A DNA stretch of 64,000 nt from Acetobacter nitrogenifigens DSM 23921 = NBRC 105050. GTDB lineage: Bacteria > Pseudomonadota > Alphaproteobacteria > Acetobacterales > Acetobacteraceae. Made by a program: the position numbers and the translations under genes. Positions 46,488 through 54,217 of this stretch are shown piece by piece (position 1 is the stretch's first letter; the number at the start of each line of letters is the position of its first letter). The DNA lies in contig NZ_AUBI01000009.1 in assembly GCF_000429165.1 (NCBI RefSeq), positions 1 through 64,000 of the forward strand, written 5' to 3'. A model generated the notes under the pieces. That model was not told where the DNA came from. It did no database searches and saw only the letters and a program-made list of their open reading frames with translations.

Positions 46488-47501
46488 TCAGATTTTAAAC
46501 TTGCGCGCGCCCCACACCCCTGCCAGCACGCCGACGAGACCTAGCGTCGCCAACCCCAGGCGGGCGCCCAATGGCAGTGGAGCGCCGAGAAACGCGGGCG
46601 TCAGCGCCGTCGCTTTTTTGGATTCGATATCGAAAGGCCCATACGCGGAAAGCGCGCCCGCGACGCTGTGCTCCAGATTGGCGGGCGCATCGTCGGACGC
46701 AGCCGCCTTCTCCAGTTGCGCCGCATAACCCCGGCGAGCACGACGGGACGCGACGATGCGCGGCGCGAGCGCGTCGATCGCGCGCGTAATCTGACCGCGC
46801 AAACCGACCCACATATCCTCGCCGTTGTGAAACGCCGCGCGGCAGATGGCTTCTCCCGCCACTTCCGGTTCGAAGATCGGCGCAGGCGGGCGCAGGCGCT
46901 TGCCGGTCAGATTCTTCGTCCAGCCGAAGCGCGGCGTATTGAAGGACGGCAGATGGACAAGCACCACGCGGATGCGATCGCCATCATGCGCGATCTCGGC
47001 GCGCAGGCTCTCGCAGAATCCGACCACGGCGCTACGCGCGCCGTTCTCCGCCGCCTGCAGCGGCAATCCGCGCAAACGCGGGCCAAGCGCCAGATTGACG
47101 ATCACGCCCTGTCCGCGCCGTCGCATCCGGCGCAGTGCGGCGGTGGAGCCATAGACGGAGCCTAGATAAGTGACCTCCGTCGCGCGGCGGATATCGGCGC
47201 CGTCCAGTTCCGCGACTGGCCCTACGACGGTGGAGCCGGCGCAATTGACCCAGATCGAGATCGGGCCAAGCTCGTCCTCGACCCTCTCTGCGGCGGCGTC
47301 CAGCGCCGCTTCGTCGGCGACATCGACAGCGACGCGCACGGTCCGCACGCCGGACTGCTCCAGTTCCTCGGCCGCCGCCGCCAGACGCTCCTCATTGCGC
47401 CCCAGCAATGCAACGTCAAAGCCCGCCCGCCCCAAAGCGCGCGCCGTGGCGCGACCTATGCCCGCGCCTGCTCCGGTTACGACTGCGATGCGATGCGCCA
47501 T
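46488..47501 (-). CDS. SDR-fold protein with lost catalytic residues and a C-terminal membrane anchor
   Basis: A 337-residue protein of the short-chain dehydrogenase fold. The cofactor site is intact (VVTGAGAGIGRATARAL, VNCAG). The catalytic region reads NLALGPRLRGLPLQAAENGARSAVVGF. Against the related pattern with SA...PLQSAYCAAKHA, Ser becomes Leu, Tyr becomes Glu and Lys becomes Arg. It is therefore unlikely to catalyse the usual reaction. The last 30 residues (PLGARLGLATLGLVGVLAGVW then ARKFKI) form a hydrophobic tail that could anchor it to the membrane. The frame is otherwise undamaged, so a binding or structural role is more likely than decay. Confidence 0.85.
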   Translation of the reverse strand: MAHRIAVVTGAGAGIGRATARALGRAGFDVALLGRNEERLAAAAEELEQSGVRTVRVAVDVADEAALDAAAERVEDELGPISIWVNCAGSTVVGPVAELDGADIRRATEVTYLGSVYGSTAALRRMRRRGQGVIVNLALGPRLRGLPLQAAENGARSAVVGFCESLRAEIAHDGDRIRVVLVHLPSFNTPRFGWTKNLTGKRLRPPAPIFEPEVAGEAICRAAFHNGEDMWVGLRGQITRAIDALAPRIVASRRARRGYAAQLEKAAASDDAPANLEHSVAGALSAYGPFDIESKKATALTPAFLGAPLPLGARLGLATLGLVGVLAGVWGARKFKI

Positions 47502-47571
47502 GATCCGCCCCCGATCCGTTCAGAACGCCCCGATGTGGTCCGAAACAGGCGCGGCGGCAAGTCCGGGACGT

Positions 47572-48069
47572 TCAATCAACCACACGGATACGGAACAGAG
47601 CGTTCATGATCGTCCCCCGCGGTCCCGCCACGGTGACGGGCACAGCGTCGACGCCAGTAAAGTCCGTCGCCGGTTTATAATGAAGGCTTGTCGCGGAGAC
47701 CGGAGCGACGTTGCAGCGCGAGCGTGGGTTGCCTGCGGGGAAGCTCGGGTTGACCGAGTAATCGACGAGCGTAGCCGTTCCGTGCTGAGGATCTTTCGCG
47801 ATCCTGAGAACCTGAAATTTCTCGGCGGAGCAGTCGGTCGCCACGGCCTGCCAGTAATTCAGCATCGTGTCGGTGTTTTTCGTCACGATCTTGTCGACCA
47901 GACGATAGCGATTCCACTGCGGGATATCGACGACCCTATGTGTCGCAGCAGACCCATTGGAAACGCCGGATCCAGACGCGCTCAGGGAAGTCACGGTGTT
48001 CTGCACGCACCCCGCCACAGAAAAACCAGAGGCACATAAAGCCAGACAGAGACCCCAATGCTTCATCAT
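47572..48069 (-). CDS. Putative lipoprotein of unknown function
   Basis: A 165-residue protein. The N-terminus MMKHWGLCLALCASGFSVAGC ends in a lipobox, so it is likely lipid-anchored. The mature part has DIPQWNRYRLVDKIVTKNTD, two Cys (TDCSAEKF, RSRCNVAP) and a C-terminal beta-rich region (FTGVDAVPVTVAGPRG) like a small Ig/cadherin-type module. It lies 70 bases upstream of the SDR-fold gene on the same strand. The family is not recognised. Confidence 0.7.
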   Translation of the reverse strand: MMKHWGLCLALCASGFSVAGCVQNTVTSLSASGSGVSNGSAATHRVVDIPQWNRYRLVDKIVTKNTDTMLNYWQAVATDCSAEKFQVLRIAKDPQHGTATLVDYSVNPSFPAGNPRSRCNVAPVSATSLHYKPATDFTGVDAVPVTVAGPRGTIMNALFRIRVVD

Positions 48070-48190
48070 GCGCCGTCATGTTTTGTAACAAACACGGCGC
48101 TATCAGCGCGCAGATCGTAAGGCAATAACGACAACGAAAGGGTTAAAGGAAATTGCTTATATATCATATAAATTAATATATTCGCAGAAT

Positions 48191-48790
48191 TTATCCCTTA
48201 ACGTCCTCGCAAATGCGCGCGGCCACACGCCCCGCCGTCAAATCCGCAAGGCGCACAATCAGATCCTCCGCTCCCTCCACAGGAACAACGACGACATAAG
48301 CAGCGCCGGTCGCGTCAAACGTCTCTGTCTCGACCTGCGCGCCCAGTCCGGGCAGACGCGCGCCGACCAGCGCAAGGTCGGAAAACGGACAATGAAAGCC
48401 CACGCGCACGCGCGCCACGATCGGCGCGCGCGGCGCAAGACGCAGACACTCCGCCGCCGTGCCGCCATAGGCGCGGACCAGTCCGCCTGCGCCAAGCTTG
48501 ATCCCGCCGAACCAGCGCGTCACGACCACGGCGACGCGATCTATGTCCTGCGCCTCGATCACCTGCAGGATGGGACGACCGGCCGTGCCGCCGGGTTCTC
48601 CGTCATCGTGAAAACGGTACTGCTGGCCGATCCGCCAGGCCCAGCAATTGTGCCGCGCCTCGACGTCCGAAATTTCGTGGATGAAGGCGAGGGCCGCTTC
48701 TTCGCTGTCGACCGGCGCGGCGTAGGCCAGGAAACGGCTTTTCTTGACCTCCTTCTCGAAAAACGCCCGTTCCGTCAGCATCTCAGCCAT
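48191..48790 (-). CDS. YigZ/IMPACT family protein
   Basis: A 199-residue protein. The N-terminal Impact domain has VKKSRFLAYAAPVDSEEAALAFI, HNCWAWRIG, DDGEPGGTAGRPIL and VVVTRWFGGIKLGAGGLVRAYGG, the conserved core of YigZ. A ferredoxin-like C-terminal domain follows. The bacterial role is unclear; eukaryotic IMPACT affects translation control. Its start overlaps the rsmD stop by 8 bases, so the two genes are coupled. Confidence 0.93.
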   Translation of the reverse strand: MAEMLTERAFFEKEVKKSRFLAYAAPVDSEEAALAFIHEISDVEARHNCWAWRIGQQYRFHDDGEPGGTAGRPILQVIEAQDIDRVAVVVTRWFGGIKLGAGGLVRAYGGTAAECLRLAPRAPIVARVRVGFHCPFSDLALVGARLPGLGAQVETETFDATGAAYVVVVPVEGAEDLIVRLADLTAGRVAARICEDVKG

Positions 48791-49346
48791 GGCCGCCAGC
48801 CCGCCACCCCCAGAGCCGGGCCGCGCCGTGGACGCGTTCGAACAGAATCTCCACGGTGTCGACGGGCGGCGCCTCGTCTTTGGCGGTTTCGACGATGACC
48901 AGCGCGTCCGGCGCGATCCACCCGCGCGCAGTGAGCGCGTTTAGGGCGAGCGCGGGCAGCCCCTTGCCGTAGGGCGGATCCAGAAAGACCAAACCGCAGG
49001 GATTAACAGCTTTCGGCGGCGCCAGAATGTCGCCAGCGAACACGCGCGATGCGTCTTCCTTGCGGCAGGCCGTTATGTTGACGCGCAAGGCGGCAAGGGC
49101 CGCGCGGTCACGTTCAAAAAAAGCGCAGGACGCGGCGCCACGCGACAGGGCCTCCAGCCCCAGAGCCCCGGTGCCTGCGAACCCGTCCAGAACGGCGACG
49201 CCCTCCACCGCGTCGCGCCCGCCCCAAGAGGCGTGCAGCACCATGTCGAAAAGCGCCTGCCGGACGCGATCCGCCGTGGGCCGGGTCACGCTGCCGGGTG
49301 GAGCCTGAAGCTGCCGCCCACGCCGGTCGCCGCCGATAATCCGCAC
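48783..49346 (-). CDS. rsmD: 16S rRNA (guanine(966)-N(2))-methyltransferase
   Basis: A 187-residue methylase that modifies G966 of 16S rRNA during 30S assembly. VRIIGGDRRGRQLQAPPGSVTRPTADRVRQALFDML-like start, VLDGFAGTGALGLEALSRGA (SAM motif) and LVFLDPPYGKG (the catalytic NPPY/DPPY motif) identify it. The GTG at 49346 is chosen because it begins the conserved RIIGG strand and lies 7 bases after the rluB stop; longer starts would run into rluB. It overlaps the YigZ-like gene by 8 bases. Confidence 0.94.
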   Translation of the reverse strand: MRIIGGDRRGRQLQAPPGSVTRPTADRVRQALFDMVLHASWGGRDAVEGVAVLDGFAGTGALGLEALSRGAASCAFFERDRAALAALRVNITACRKEDASRVFAGDILAPPKAVNPCGLVFLDPPYGKGLPALALNALTARGWIAPDALVIVETAKDEAPPVDTVEILFERVHGAARLWGWRAGGHG

Positions 49347-49353
49347 GTGGCGC

Positions 49354-50160
49354 CTAGCCCCTGCGCGCTGGCGCACGCCCCTTCGACGCTCCACGCGCAG
49401 CGGGAGCCGATTCATTATCGCGCGGCAACTGACTTTTCAGAACGCGGCCCGGAACCTCCTCCAGTTCACCCGGCTGAAGTTCACCCAAGGGAAACGGGCC
49501 GTAGGACGTGCGGAGCAGGCGGCTGACGTGCAGGTTGAGCCCGGCCATGACGCGCCGAACCTCGCGGTTTTTTCCTTCCCGCAGCGCCACAGTCAGCCAT
49601 GCGTTGTCGCCCTTTTTCGAGTCGAGCGACGCTTCGATAGGCCCGTATTTCACGCCGTCGAACACGCTGCCGCCGGCAAGCTCCGCGAGCCGCTTCGGGT
49701 CCACGACGCCAAACACGCGCACGCGGTATCGCCGCAACCATCCATTCGACGGCAACTCAAGACGTCGCGCCAGCGCACCGTCATTGGTCAGCAACAGCAG
49801 GCCCTCGCTGTTAAGGTCGAGGCGCCCGACGCTGACCACGCGCGGCATCCCCTCCGGCAGGGAGGCGAACACGGTCGGACGCCCCTCCGGATCGCGGTGG
49901 GTGGTCACCAGACCGTCCGGCTTGTGATAGCGCCACAGACGCGTGTGGTCCGGCTGCTCGACCAGCTTCTTGTCCACGAACACAGCGTCGTTCGCCGTCA
50001 CGAACGTCGCCGGATGCGTCACGGGGGCGCCGTTGAGGGAGACGCGCCCCTCCTCGATCATGCGCTCGACGTCGCGACGGCTCGCGACCCCGCTGCGCGC
50101 CAGCCATTTTGCGATCCGCTCGCCGCGCGCGCGCGCGTCCTGCCCGTCCATGTCCGTCAT
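49354..50160 (-). CDS. rluB: Pseudouridine synthase, RluB/RsuA family
   Basis: A 268-residue enzyme that turns uridine into pseudouridine in rRNA. The N-terminal S4 RNA-binding domain reads ERIAKWLARSGVASRRDVERMIEEGRVSLNG. The catalytic domain has WRYHKPDGLVTTHRDPEGRPTVF and VGRLDLNSEGLLLLTNDG with the catalytic Asp, then REGKNREVRRVM. The basic tail (ASKGRAPARRG) is typical of RluB. The gene overlaps the PuuD-like gene by four bases and is followed by rsmD. RluB is preferred over RsuA because of the S4 domain and tail. Confidence 0.92.
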   Translation of the reverse strand: MTDMDGQDARARGERIAKWLARSGVASRRDVERMIEEGRVSLNGAPVTHPATFVTANDAVFVDKKLVEQPDHTRLWRYHKPDGLVTTHRDPEGRPTVFASLPEGMPRVVSVGRLDLNSEGLLLLTNDGALARRLELPSNGWLRRYRVRVFGVVDPKRLAELAGGSVFDGVKYGPIEASLDSKKGDNAWLTVALREGKNREVRRVMAGLNLHVSRLLRTSYGPFPLGELQPGELEEVPGRVLKSQLPRDNESAPAARGASKGRAPARRG

Positions 50161-50939
50161 CCTTCGTGTTTCACAGCATTCGCCGCGCCGTTTCCTACAA
50201 CTCCCACGCGCGCGCGCCAGTCACGGCAGGCGGAGACGAAAGCGGCGAAGATGGCCTTGTCTCCAGCATCGATAAGAAATTCGGGGTGCCATTGCACGCC
50301 CAGACAGAACGTGGCCTCGCCATCCTCGATGGCTTCGATGACGCCGTCTTCCGCCCGCGCGGCGATGATCGCCTGGCCAGGGTCTCGTACCGCCTGATGA
50401 TGGGAGGAATTCACGGCCATGCTCGAGCGTCCGACAATCGTCGAAAGGCGCGTGCCCGGTTCGATCATGACGATATGACCCGCCTCGTCACGCGGATTGG
50501 GTTGCTCGTGCGGTAGCGCGTTCGGGATGGCCTCCATTATGTCCTGATACAGGGAACCGCCCAGAACGGCGGCAAGCAATTGCATACCGCCGCAGATTCC
50601 AAGGATCGGCATCCCGCGCGCGCGCGCCGCCTCAATCAGAGCCAACTCGGAACGCGTACGCGCCGGTTTGAGCTGCGTAGTCGGGTGAAGCGTCTTGTCG
50701 CCATACAATACGGGGTCGATATCAAAGGCGCCGCCAGTGACAACGAGCCCGTCGAGCCGGTCGAGAAAAGCCCCTGCCATACAAGGCGCGTGCGGTATGG
50801 CCACAGGCACGCCATCGGCGCCGATAATGGCGCTCATGTAATTGGCGCGCAGGGCGTACCATGGAAAGGCCGAATACTGGTCGGAGCCTCCCGGCTCCTG
50901 ATCCATGGTTACGCCGATGACGGGGTTATCGCGTGTCAT
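50157..50939 (-). CDS. Class I glutamine amidotransferase, PuuD-like gamma-glutamyl hydrolase
   Basis: A 260-residue hydrolase of the peptidase C26 group. PILGICGGMQLLAAVLGG carries the nucleophile Cys, and LGVQWHPEF the catalytic His and Glu. GLVVTGGAFDIDPVLYG is the conserved GG(A/P)D loop. Known relatives cleave gamma-glutamyl-GABA in putrescine breakdown, but no puu genes are nearby. Its stop overlaps the rluB ATG (ATGA), which puts it in an operon with rRNA-modification genes. ATG 50939 is chosen; GTG 50948 is possible. Confidence 0.88.
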   Translation of the reverse strand: MTRDNPVIGVTMDQEPGGSDQYSAFPWYALRANYMSAIIGADGVPVAIPHAPCMAGAFLDRLDGLVVTGGAFDIDPVLYGDKTLHPTTQLKPARTRSELALIEAARARGMPILGICGGMQLLAAVLGGSLYQDIMEAIPNALPHEQPNPRDEAGHIVMIEPGTRLSTIVGRSSMAVNSSHHQAVRDPGQAIIAARAEDGVIEAIEDGEATFCLGVQWHPEFLIDAGDKAIFAAFVSACRDWRARVGVVGNGAANAVKHEG

Positions 50940-50948
50940 GGCGCTCAC

Positions 50949-51426
50949 ATAGAATAAAGCGCCGTGCCGGTATATGGGGCGGCCGTTCGCTCATCTCTTG
51001 ATCGATCATCGTCCGGATCTGCGAAGCGTCACATCAAGGTGGGCGACGGTTGCGCTCGCTGCCGTAAAGAGCGGCAACACCATCGGCTCCAACTGCGTCC
51101 CAACGCAGAAAGGAAATAGCGTGTCAGCTCCAATACGCGCTGCGTCCGAACACAGATCAACACCTTTGAACCGGACGATTTCTGTCGCGCACATACGTTT
51201 AAAGTAGAAGAAACACCCGGGAGCGCCTCTGGCGGCGCAACGAGGCGCAGCTTTATTGCTTCCTGATTATCAGACGAGATGGAGGAGCCGGAACACTGTC
51301 CTGAGTTGGCGGAAGCGCCTCACACTCGAAACAGCGAATTCGAACGGCGACATCCTGAAAAGATATCGATCGAAATGCTTCGGTTCAGCCTGAACCCTGT
51401 TCCGTCGGACCTTCAGGCGCGACCTT
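50949..51426. other. Spacer without a recognisable gene
   Basis: About 480 bases upstream of the PuuD-like gene. A minus-strand frame of 62 codons at 51006-51194 has no binding site or recognised product. It probably holds the promoter of the rluB-containing operon. Confidence 0.4.
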
Positions 51427-51573
51427 TCAGAGATCAGCCAGCTTCACTGCGCCAGACTCATTCGCCACGCGGGCGTGCATCGCCTCGCTGCCGAAATGAA
51501 ATGTTCCGCGCTCGGAGGCGGCCAGACCGATGCCAATTGCGGCGGCTGCCAAGACAAGTGTCAGACTGCGCAT
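51427..51573 (-). CDS. 48-residue putative secreted small protein
   Basis: A short frame begins MRSLTLVLAAAAIGIGLAAS, a clear signal-peptide or anchor sequence. It then has ERGTFHFGSEAMHARVANES and ends GAVKLADL. Its ATG at 51573 is preceded by GTAGGGAGAG at good distance. The combination of a binding site and an export signal makes it likely to be real despite its length. It is alone on the minus strand between the PuuD-like and tadA genes. Function unknown. Confidence 0.55.
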   Translation of the reverse strand: MRSLTLVLAAAAIGIGLAASERGTFHFGSEAMHARVANESGAVKLADL

Positions 51574-51794
51574 CGGGGTCTCTCCCTACACTTCAGGCGG
51601 CGAAGTTGAACCGTTATGTTACAGAGATCACTATGTCTGTGAGCTGCACTTTGTGCCCTCGTCGTGTTACAAGCAAGGGAAAATAAGGGGTTTTCGATTA
51701 TTTTTCACTCACTGCATCCTCGCCCGCCCAACCGGCGTTTGAAACAGAACGTGACTACGGCCGATCAGCGCTCCGTTTCGCGCGAACCTTCCCC

Positions 51795-52307
51795 GTGAAG
51801 CGCGAGATTGCCTCCGGCGGTTTGTTGCGATGGAGCGCCATGGACGAGGCTTTGGCCGAAGCCCGCGCCGCTTCCGGGCGTGGCGAAGTGCCGGTTGGCG
51901 CGGTCGTTCTGGGCGCGCACGGGCAGATTATCGCCAGCGCCGGGAATCAGGTGGAGGCCGACCATGACGCTTCAGCGCACGCCGAGATGCTCGCGCTACG
52001 TGGGGCCGCCCGCCTGCTGGGGTCGACGCGACTGAACGATTGTACGCTGGTCGTGACGCTGGAGCCGTGTCCCATGTGCGCAGCCGCCGCCGTCCATTTC
52101 CGCGTCCGGCGGGTTGTCTTCGGCGCCTACGACCCGAAAGGCGGCGGCGTCGAGCACGGCCCTCGCATTTTCGCCCAGCCAGCATGCCTCCACCGTCCCG
52201 ACGTCGTCGGCGGGGTTGATGAGCAGCGCTGCGCGACCCTCCTGCGCTCGTTTTTCCAAGATTTGCGGGCCGACAGGACGGCTCGGCGCCGATCAGGTGA
52301 CGCATAA
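51795..52307 (+). CDS. tadA: tRNA-specific adenosine deaminase
   Basis: A 170-residue zinc enzyme that turns A34 of tRNA-Arg(ACG) into inosine. DASAHAEMLAL (HAE motif) and TLEPCPMCAAAAVHFRVRRVVFGAYDPKGGGVEHG (PCxxC motif) are the deaminase hallmarks. ALAEARAASGRGEVPVGAVVL is the usual N-terminal helix and strand. The GTG at 51795 gives the full helix; ATG 51840 would shorten it. Nearby rluB and rsmD on the other strand form a common RNA-modification neighbourhood. Confidence 0.94.
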   Translation: MKREIASGGLLRWSAMDEALAEARAASGRGEVPVGAVVLGAHGQIIASAGNQVEADHDASAHAEMLALRGAARLLGSTRLNDCTLVVTLEPCPMCAAAAVHFRVRRVVFGAYDPKGGGVEHGPRIFAQPACLHRPDVVGGVDEQRCATLLRSFFQDLRADRTARRRSGDA

Positions 52308-52482
52308 TCGTCAAAAGTGACGGCCTAACGCGTTTTTCATCACCGTGTATGATGCCGGTTCGACGACACAAGGCATTGTGACCTCGTCACGTCTCGGACG
52401 GACATGTCGGGTCAGCCCCGACGCCAAGTCCAGAAGGGGTCGCGTATCGCGACCCGATCAGTTGGAGCCTACCGGAAGACCT

Positions 52483-54093
52483 ATGCAAGACCAGACACAG
52501 TCGCCCCGGACCGCCGGGAATAAACGTCGCTCGCTCCTGCTCGCCGTCGCTGGCGTCGAACTTCTGTCCCTCGCCGTCCCTCCGATGTTGGGGACGCCTG
52601 GCCTGATCGGCAGCGCGCGCGCCGACGCGCCCGGCGCCATTCAGCCCCGTACGCAGACCCAGACGATCCCCGACTTCGTCAACCTGGTGAAGCAGGTGAA
52701 ACCCGCGGTGATCTCCATCACCTCGATCATCAAGGCTGACGCGGCGGATGAGGAAGGCGGCGGCATGGGCGGCGGACAGGGCGGCATGCAGCAGTCGCCG
52801 TTCCCCTTCCCCTTTCCGTTCCAGATGATGCCGCAGCACCAGCGCCAGACGATCGAGGCGCGCGGTTCGGGCTTCATCATCTCCGCCGACGGTTACGCCG
52901 TGACCAACAATCACGTCGTCAAAGGCGCGACCAAGGTGACTGCGACGCTTGACGACGGCACGACGCTGGCGGCCCGCATCGTCGGACGCGACCCGAAGAC
53001 CGATCTGGCGCTGCTGAAGCTGACATCCACAAACAAGCTGCCGTTCATCGAGCTTGGCGAGTCCGACGATGTCCTCCCCGGGCAGTGGGTCGTGGCCGTT
53101 GGCAACCCCTACGGGCTCGGCGGCACGGTCACGGCCGGCATCGTCTCCGCTCTGGGCCGCGACATCGGCGACGGACCGTATGACAGCTTTTTCCAGATCG
53201 ACGCGCCGATCAATCGCGGCAACTCCGGTGGCCCGCTGTTCACGCAGGACGGAAAAGTCATCGGCGTGAACACCGCGATCTACTCGCCGTCAGGCGGCTC
53301 GATCGGCATCGGGTTCGCCATTCCGTCCGACGTGGTCAAAAACGTCGTCTCCCAGATTCAGAAGACCGGTCACGTCACGCGCGGTTATCTGGGCGTCGAG
53401 GCCCAGCAGATCTCCCCGTCGATGGCGAGCGCGCTTGGCCTGAAGTCGCCGTCCCCCGGCGCCCCGCCATCAGGCGCCCTGGTCGCAAACGTGTCGGCAG
53501 GCAGCCCGGCCGAGAAAGCGGGGATCAAGTCCGGAGACGTCATCGTCAAACTCGACGGCAAGCCGGTGGACACGCCGCATAATCTTGCCGTGAAGGTCGC
53601 GTCCATCGCTCCGAACACGGACGCAACCGTAACTCTGTTGCGCAACGGCGCTTCGCGCGACGTCACCGTCCACATCGCCAACCAATCTGCCGCGAACGAA
53701 GCGGCTGGCGCGTCGGCCCAGGTCGGCGCAAAAGGCGAAAAACTTGGCGTTTCCCTCTCGCCGCTGACTGGCAACGTCCGACAGCAGCTTGGACTCGACA
53801 GTTCCGTCCACGGCGTCGTGGTCACCGACGTCAAGCCGGGCTCAGCCGCCGAGCAGGCTGGCGTCCGGCCGGGCGACGTCATTCAGGCTGTGGGCGATCA
53901 GCCGATCGACAACCCGCACGCCGCCGTGACGGCTGTCGCCGCTGCTCTGAAGACCCGCCAAGCGGTGCTGCTGCGTGTCCTGCGCGATGGGCAATCCCTA
54001 TTCGTGGCGATCTCTCTAAACGGCGACAACGGCGACGCTGGCAATAGCGCGCCGGGCGGCGGAAGCGACGGAGATGACGACGACAATAACTGA
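52483..54093 (+). CDS. Do-family periplasmic serine protease (DegP/HtrA)
   Basis: A 536-residue envelope protease/chaperone. The signal peptide runs from KRRSLLLAVAGVELL to ARA. A Gly/Gln/Pro-Phe-rich loop (GGGMGGGQGGMQQSPFPFPF) precedes the trypsin-like domain. The triad is His in VTNNHVVKG, Asp in DPKTDLALLK and Ser in GNSGGPLF. Two PDZ domains follow (GYLGVEAQQ to VTLLRNGA, and KLGVSLSPL to LRDGQSLF), with AGIKSGDVIVKLDG and AGVRPGDVIQAVGD. The Asp-rich tail (GSDGDDDDNN) is unusual but short. It degrades or refolds damaged envelope proteins. ATG 52483 has CCGGAAGA upstream. Confidence 0.95.
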   Translation: MQDQTQSPRTAGNKRRSLLLAVAGVELLSLAVPPMLGTPGLIGSARADAPGAIQPRTQTQTIPDFVNLVKQVKPAVISITSIIKADAADEEGGGMGGGQGGMQQSPFPFPFPFQMMPQHQRQTIEARGSGFIISADGYAVTNNHVVKGATKVTATLDDGTTLAARIVGRDPKTDLALLKLTSTNKLPFIELGESDDVLPGQWVVAVGNPYGLGGTVTAGIVSALGRDIGDGPYDSFFQIDAPINRGNSGGPLFTQDGKVIGVNTAIYSPSGGSIGIGFAIPSDVVKNVVSQIQKTGHVTRGYLGVEAQQISPSMASALGLKSPSPGAPPSGALVANVSAGSPAEKAGIKSGDVIVKLDGKPVDTPHNLAVKVASIAPNTDATVTLLRNGASRDVTVHIANQSAANEAAGASAQVGAKGEKLGVSLSPLTGNVRQQLGLDSSVHGVVVTDVKPGSAAEQAGVRPGDVIQAVGDQPIDNPHAAVTAVAAALKTRQAVLLRVLRDGQSLFVAISLNGDNGDAGNSAPGGGSDGDDDDNN

Positions 54094-54099
54094 CTGCGT

Positions 54100-54126
54100 G
54101 CCGCCGCCCGACCTTCGGGCGGCGGC
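54100..54126 (+). terminator. Rho-independent terminator after the Do protease gene
   Basis: GCCGCCGCCCGA pairs with TCGGGCGGCGGC (12 bp) around a 3-base loop, followed by GTTT, beginning 6 bases after the stop. The stem is very GC-rich; the T-run is short. Confidence 0.7.
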
Positions 54127-54217
54127 GTTTGCGCCCGACGCTGCCGCACAGGATCAACCCTTGCGCAGTGCAAGAGTCATCCGGGTTATGTTTTTGTCAG
54201 ATATAAAAGCCGTCATT

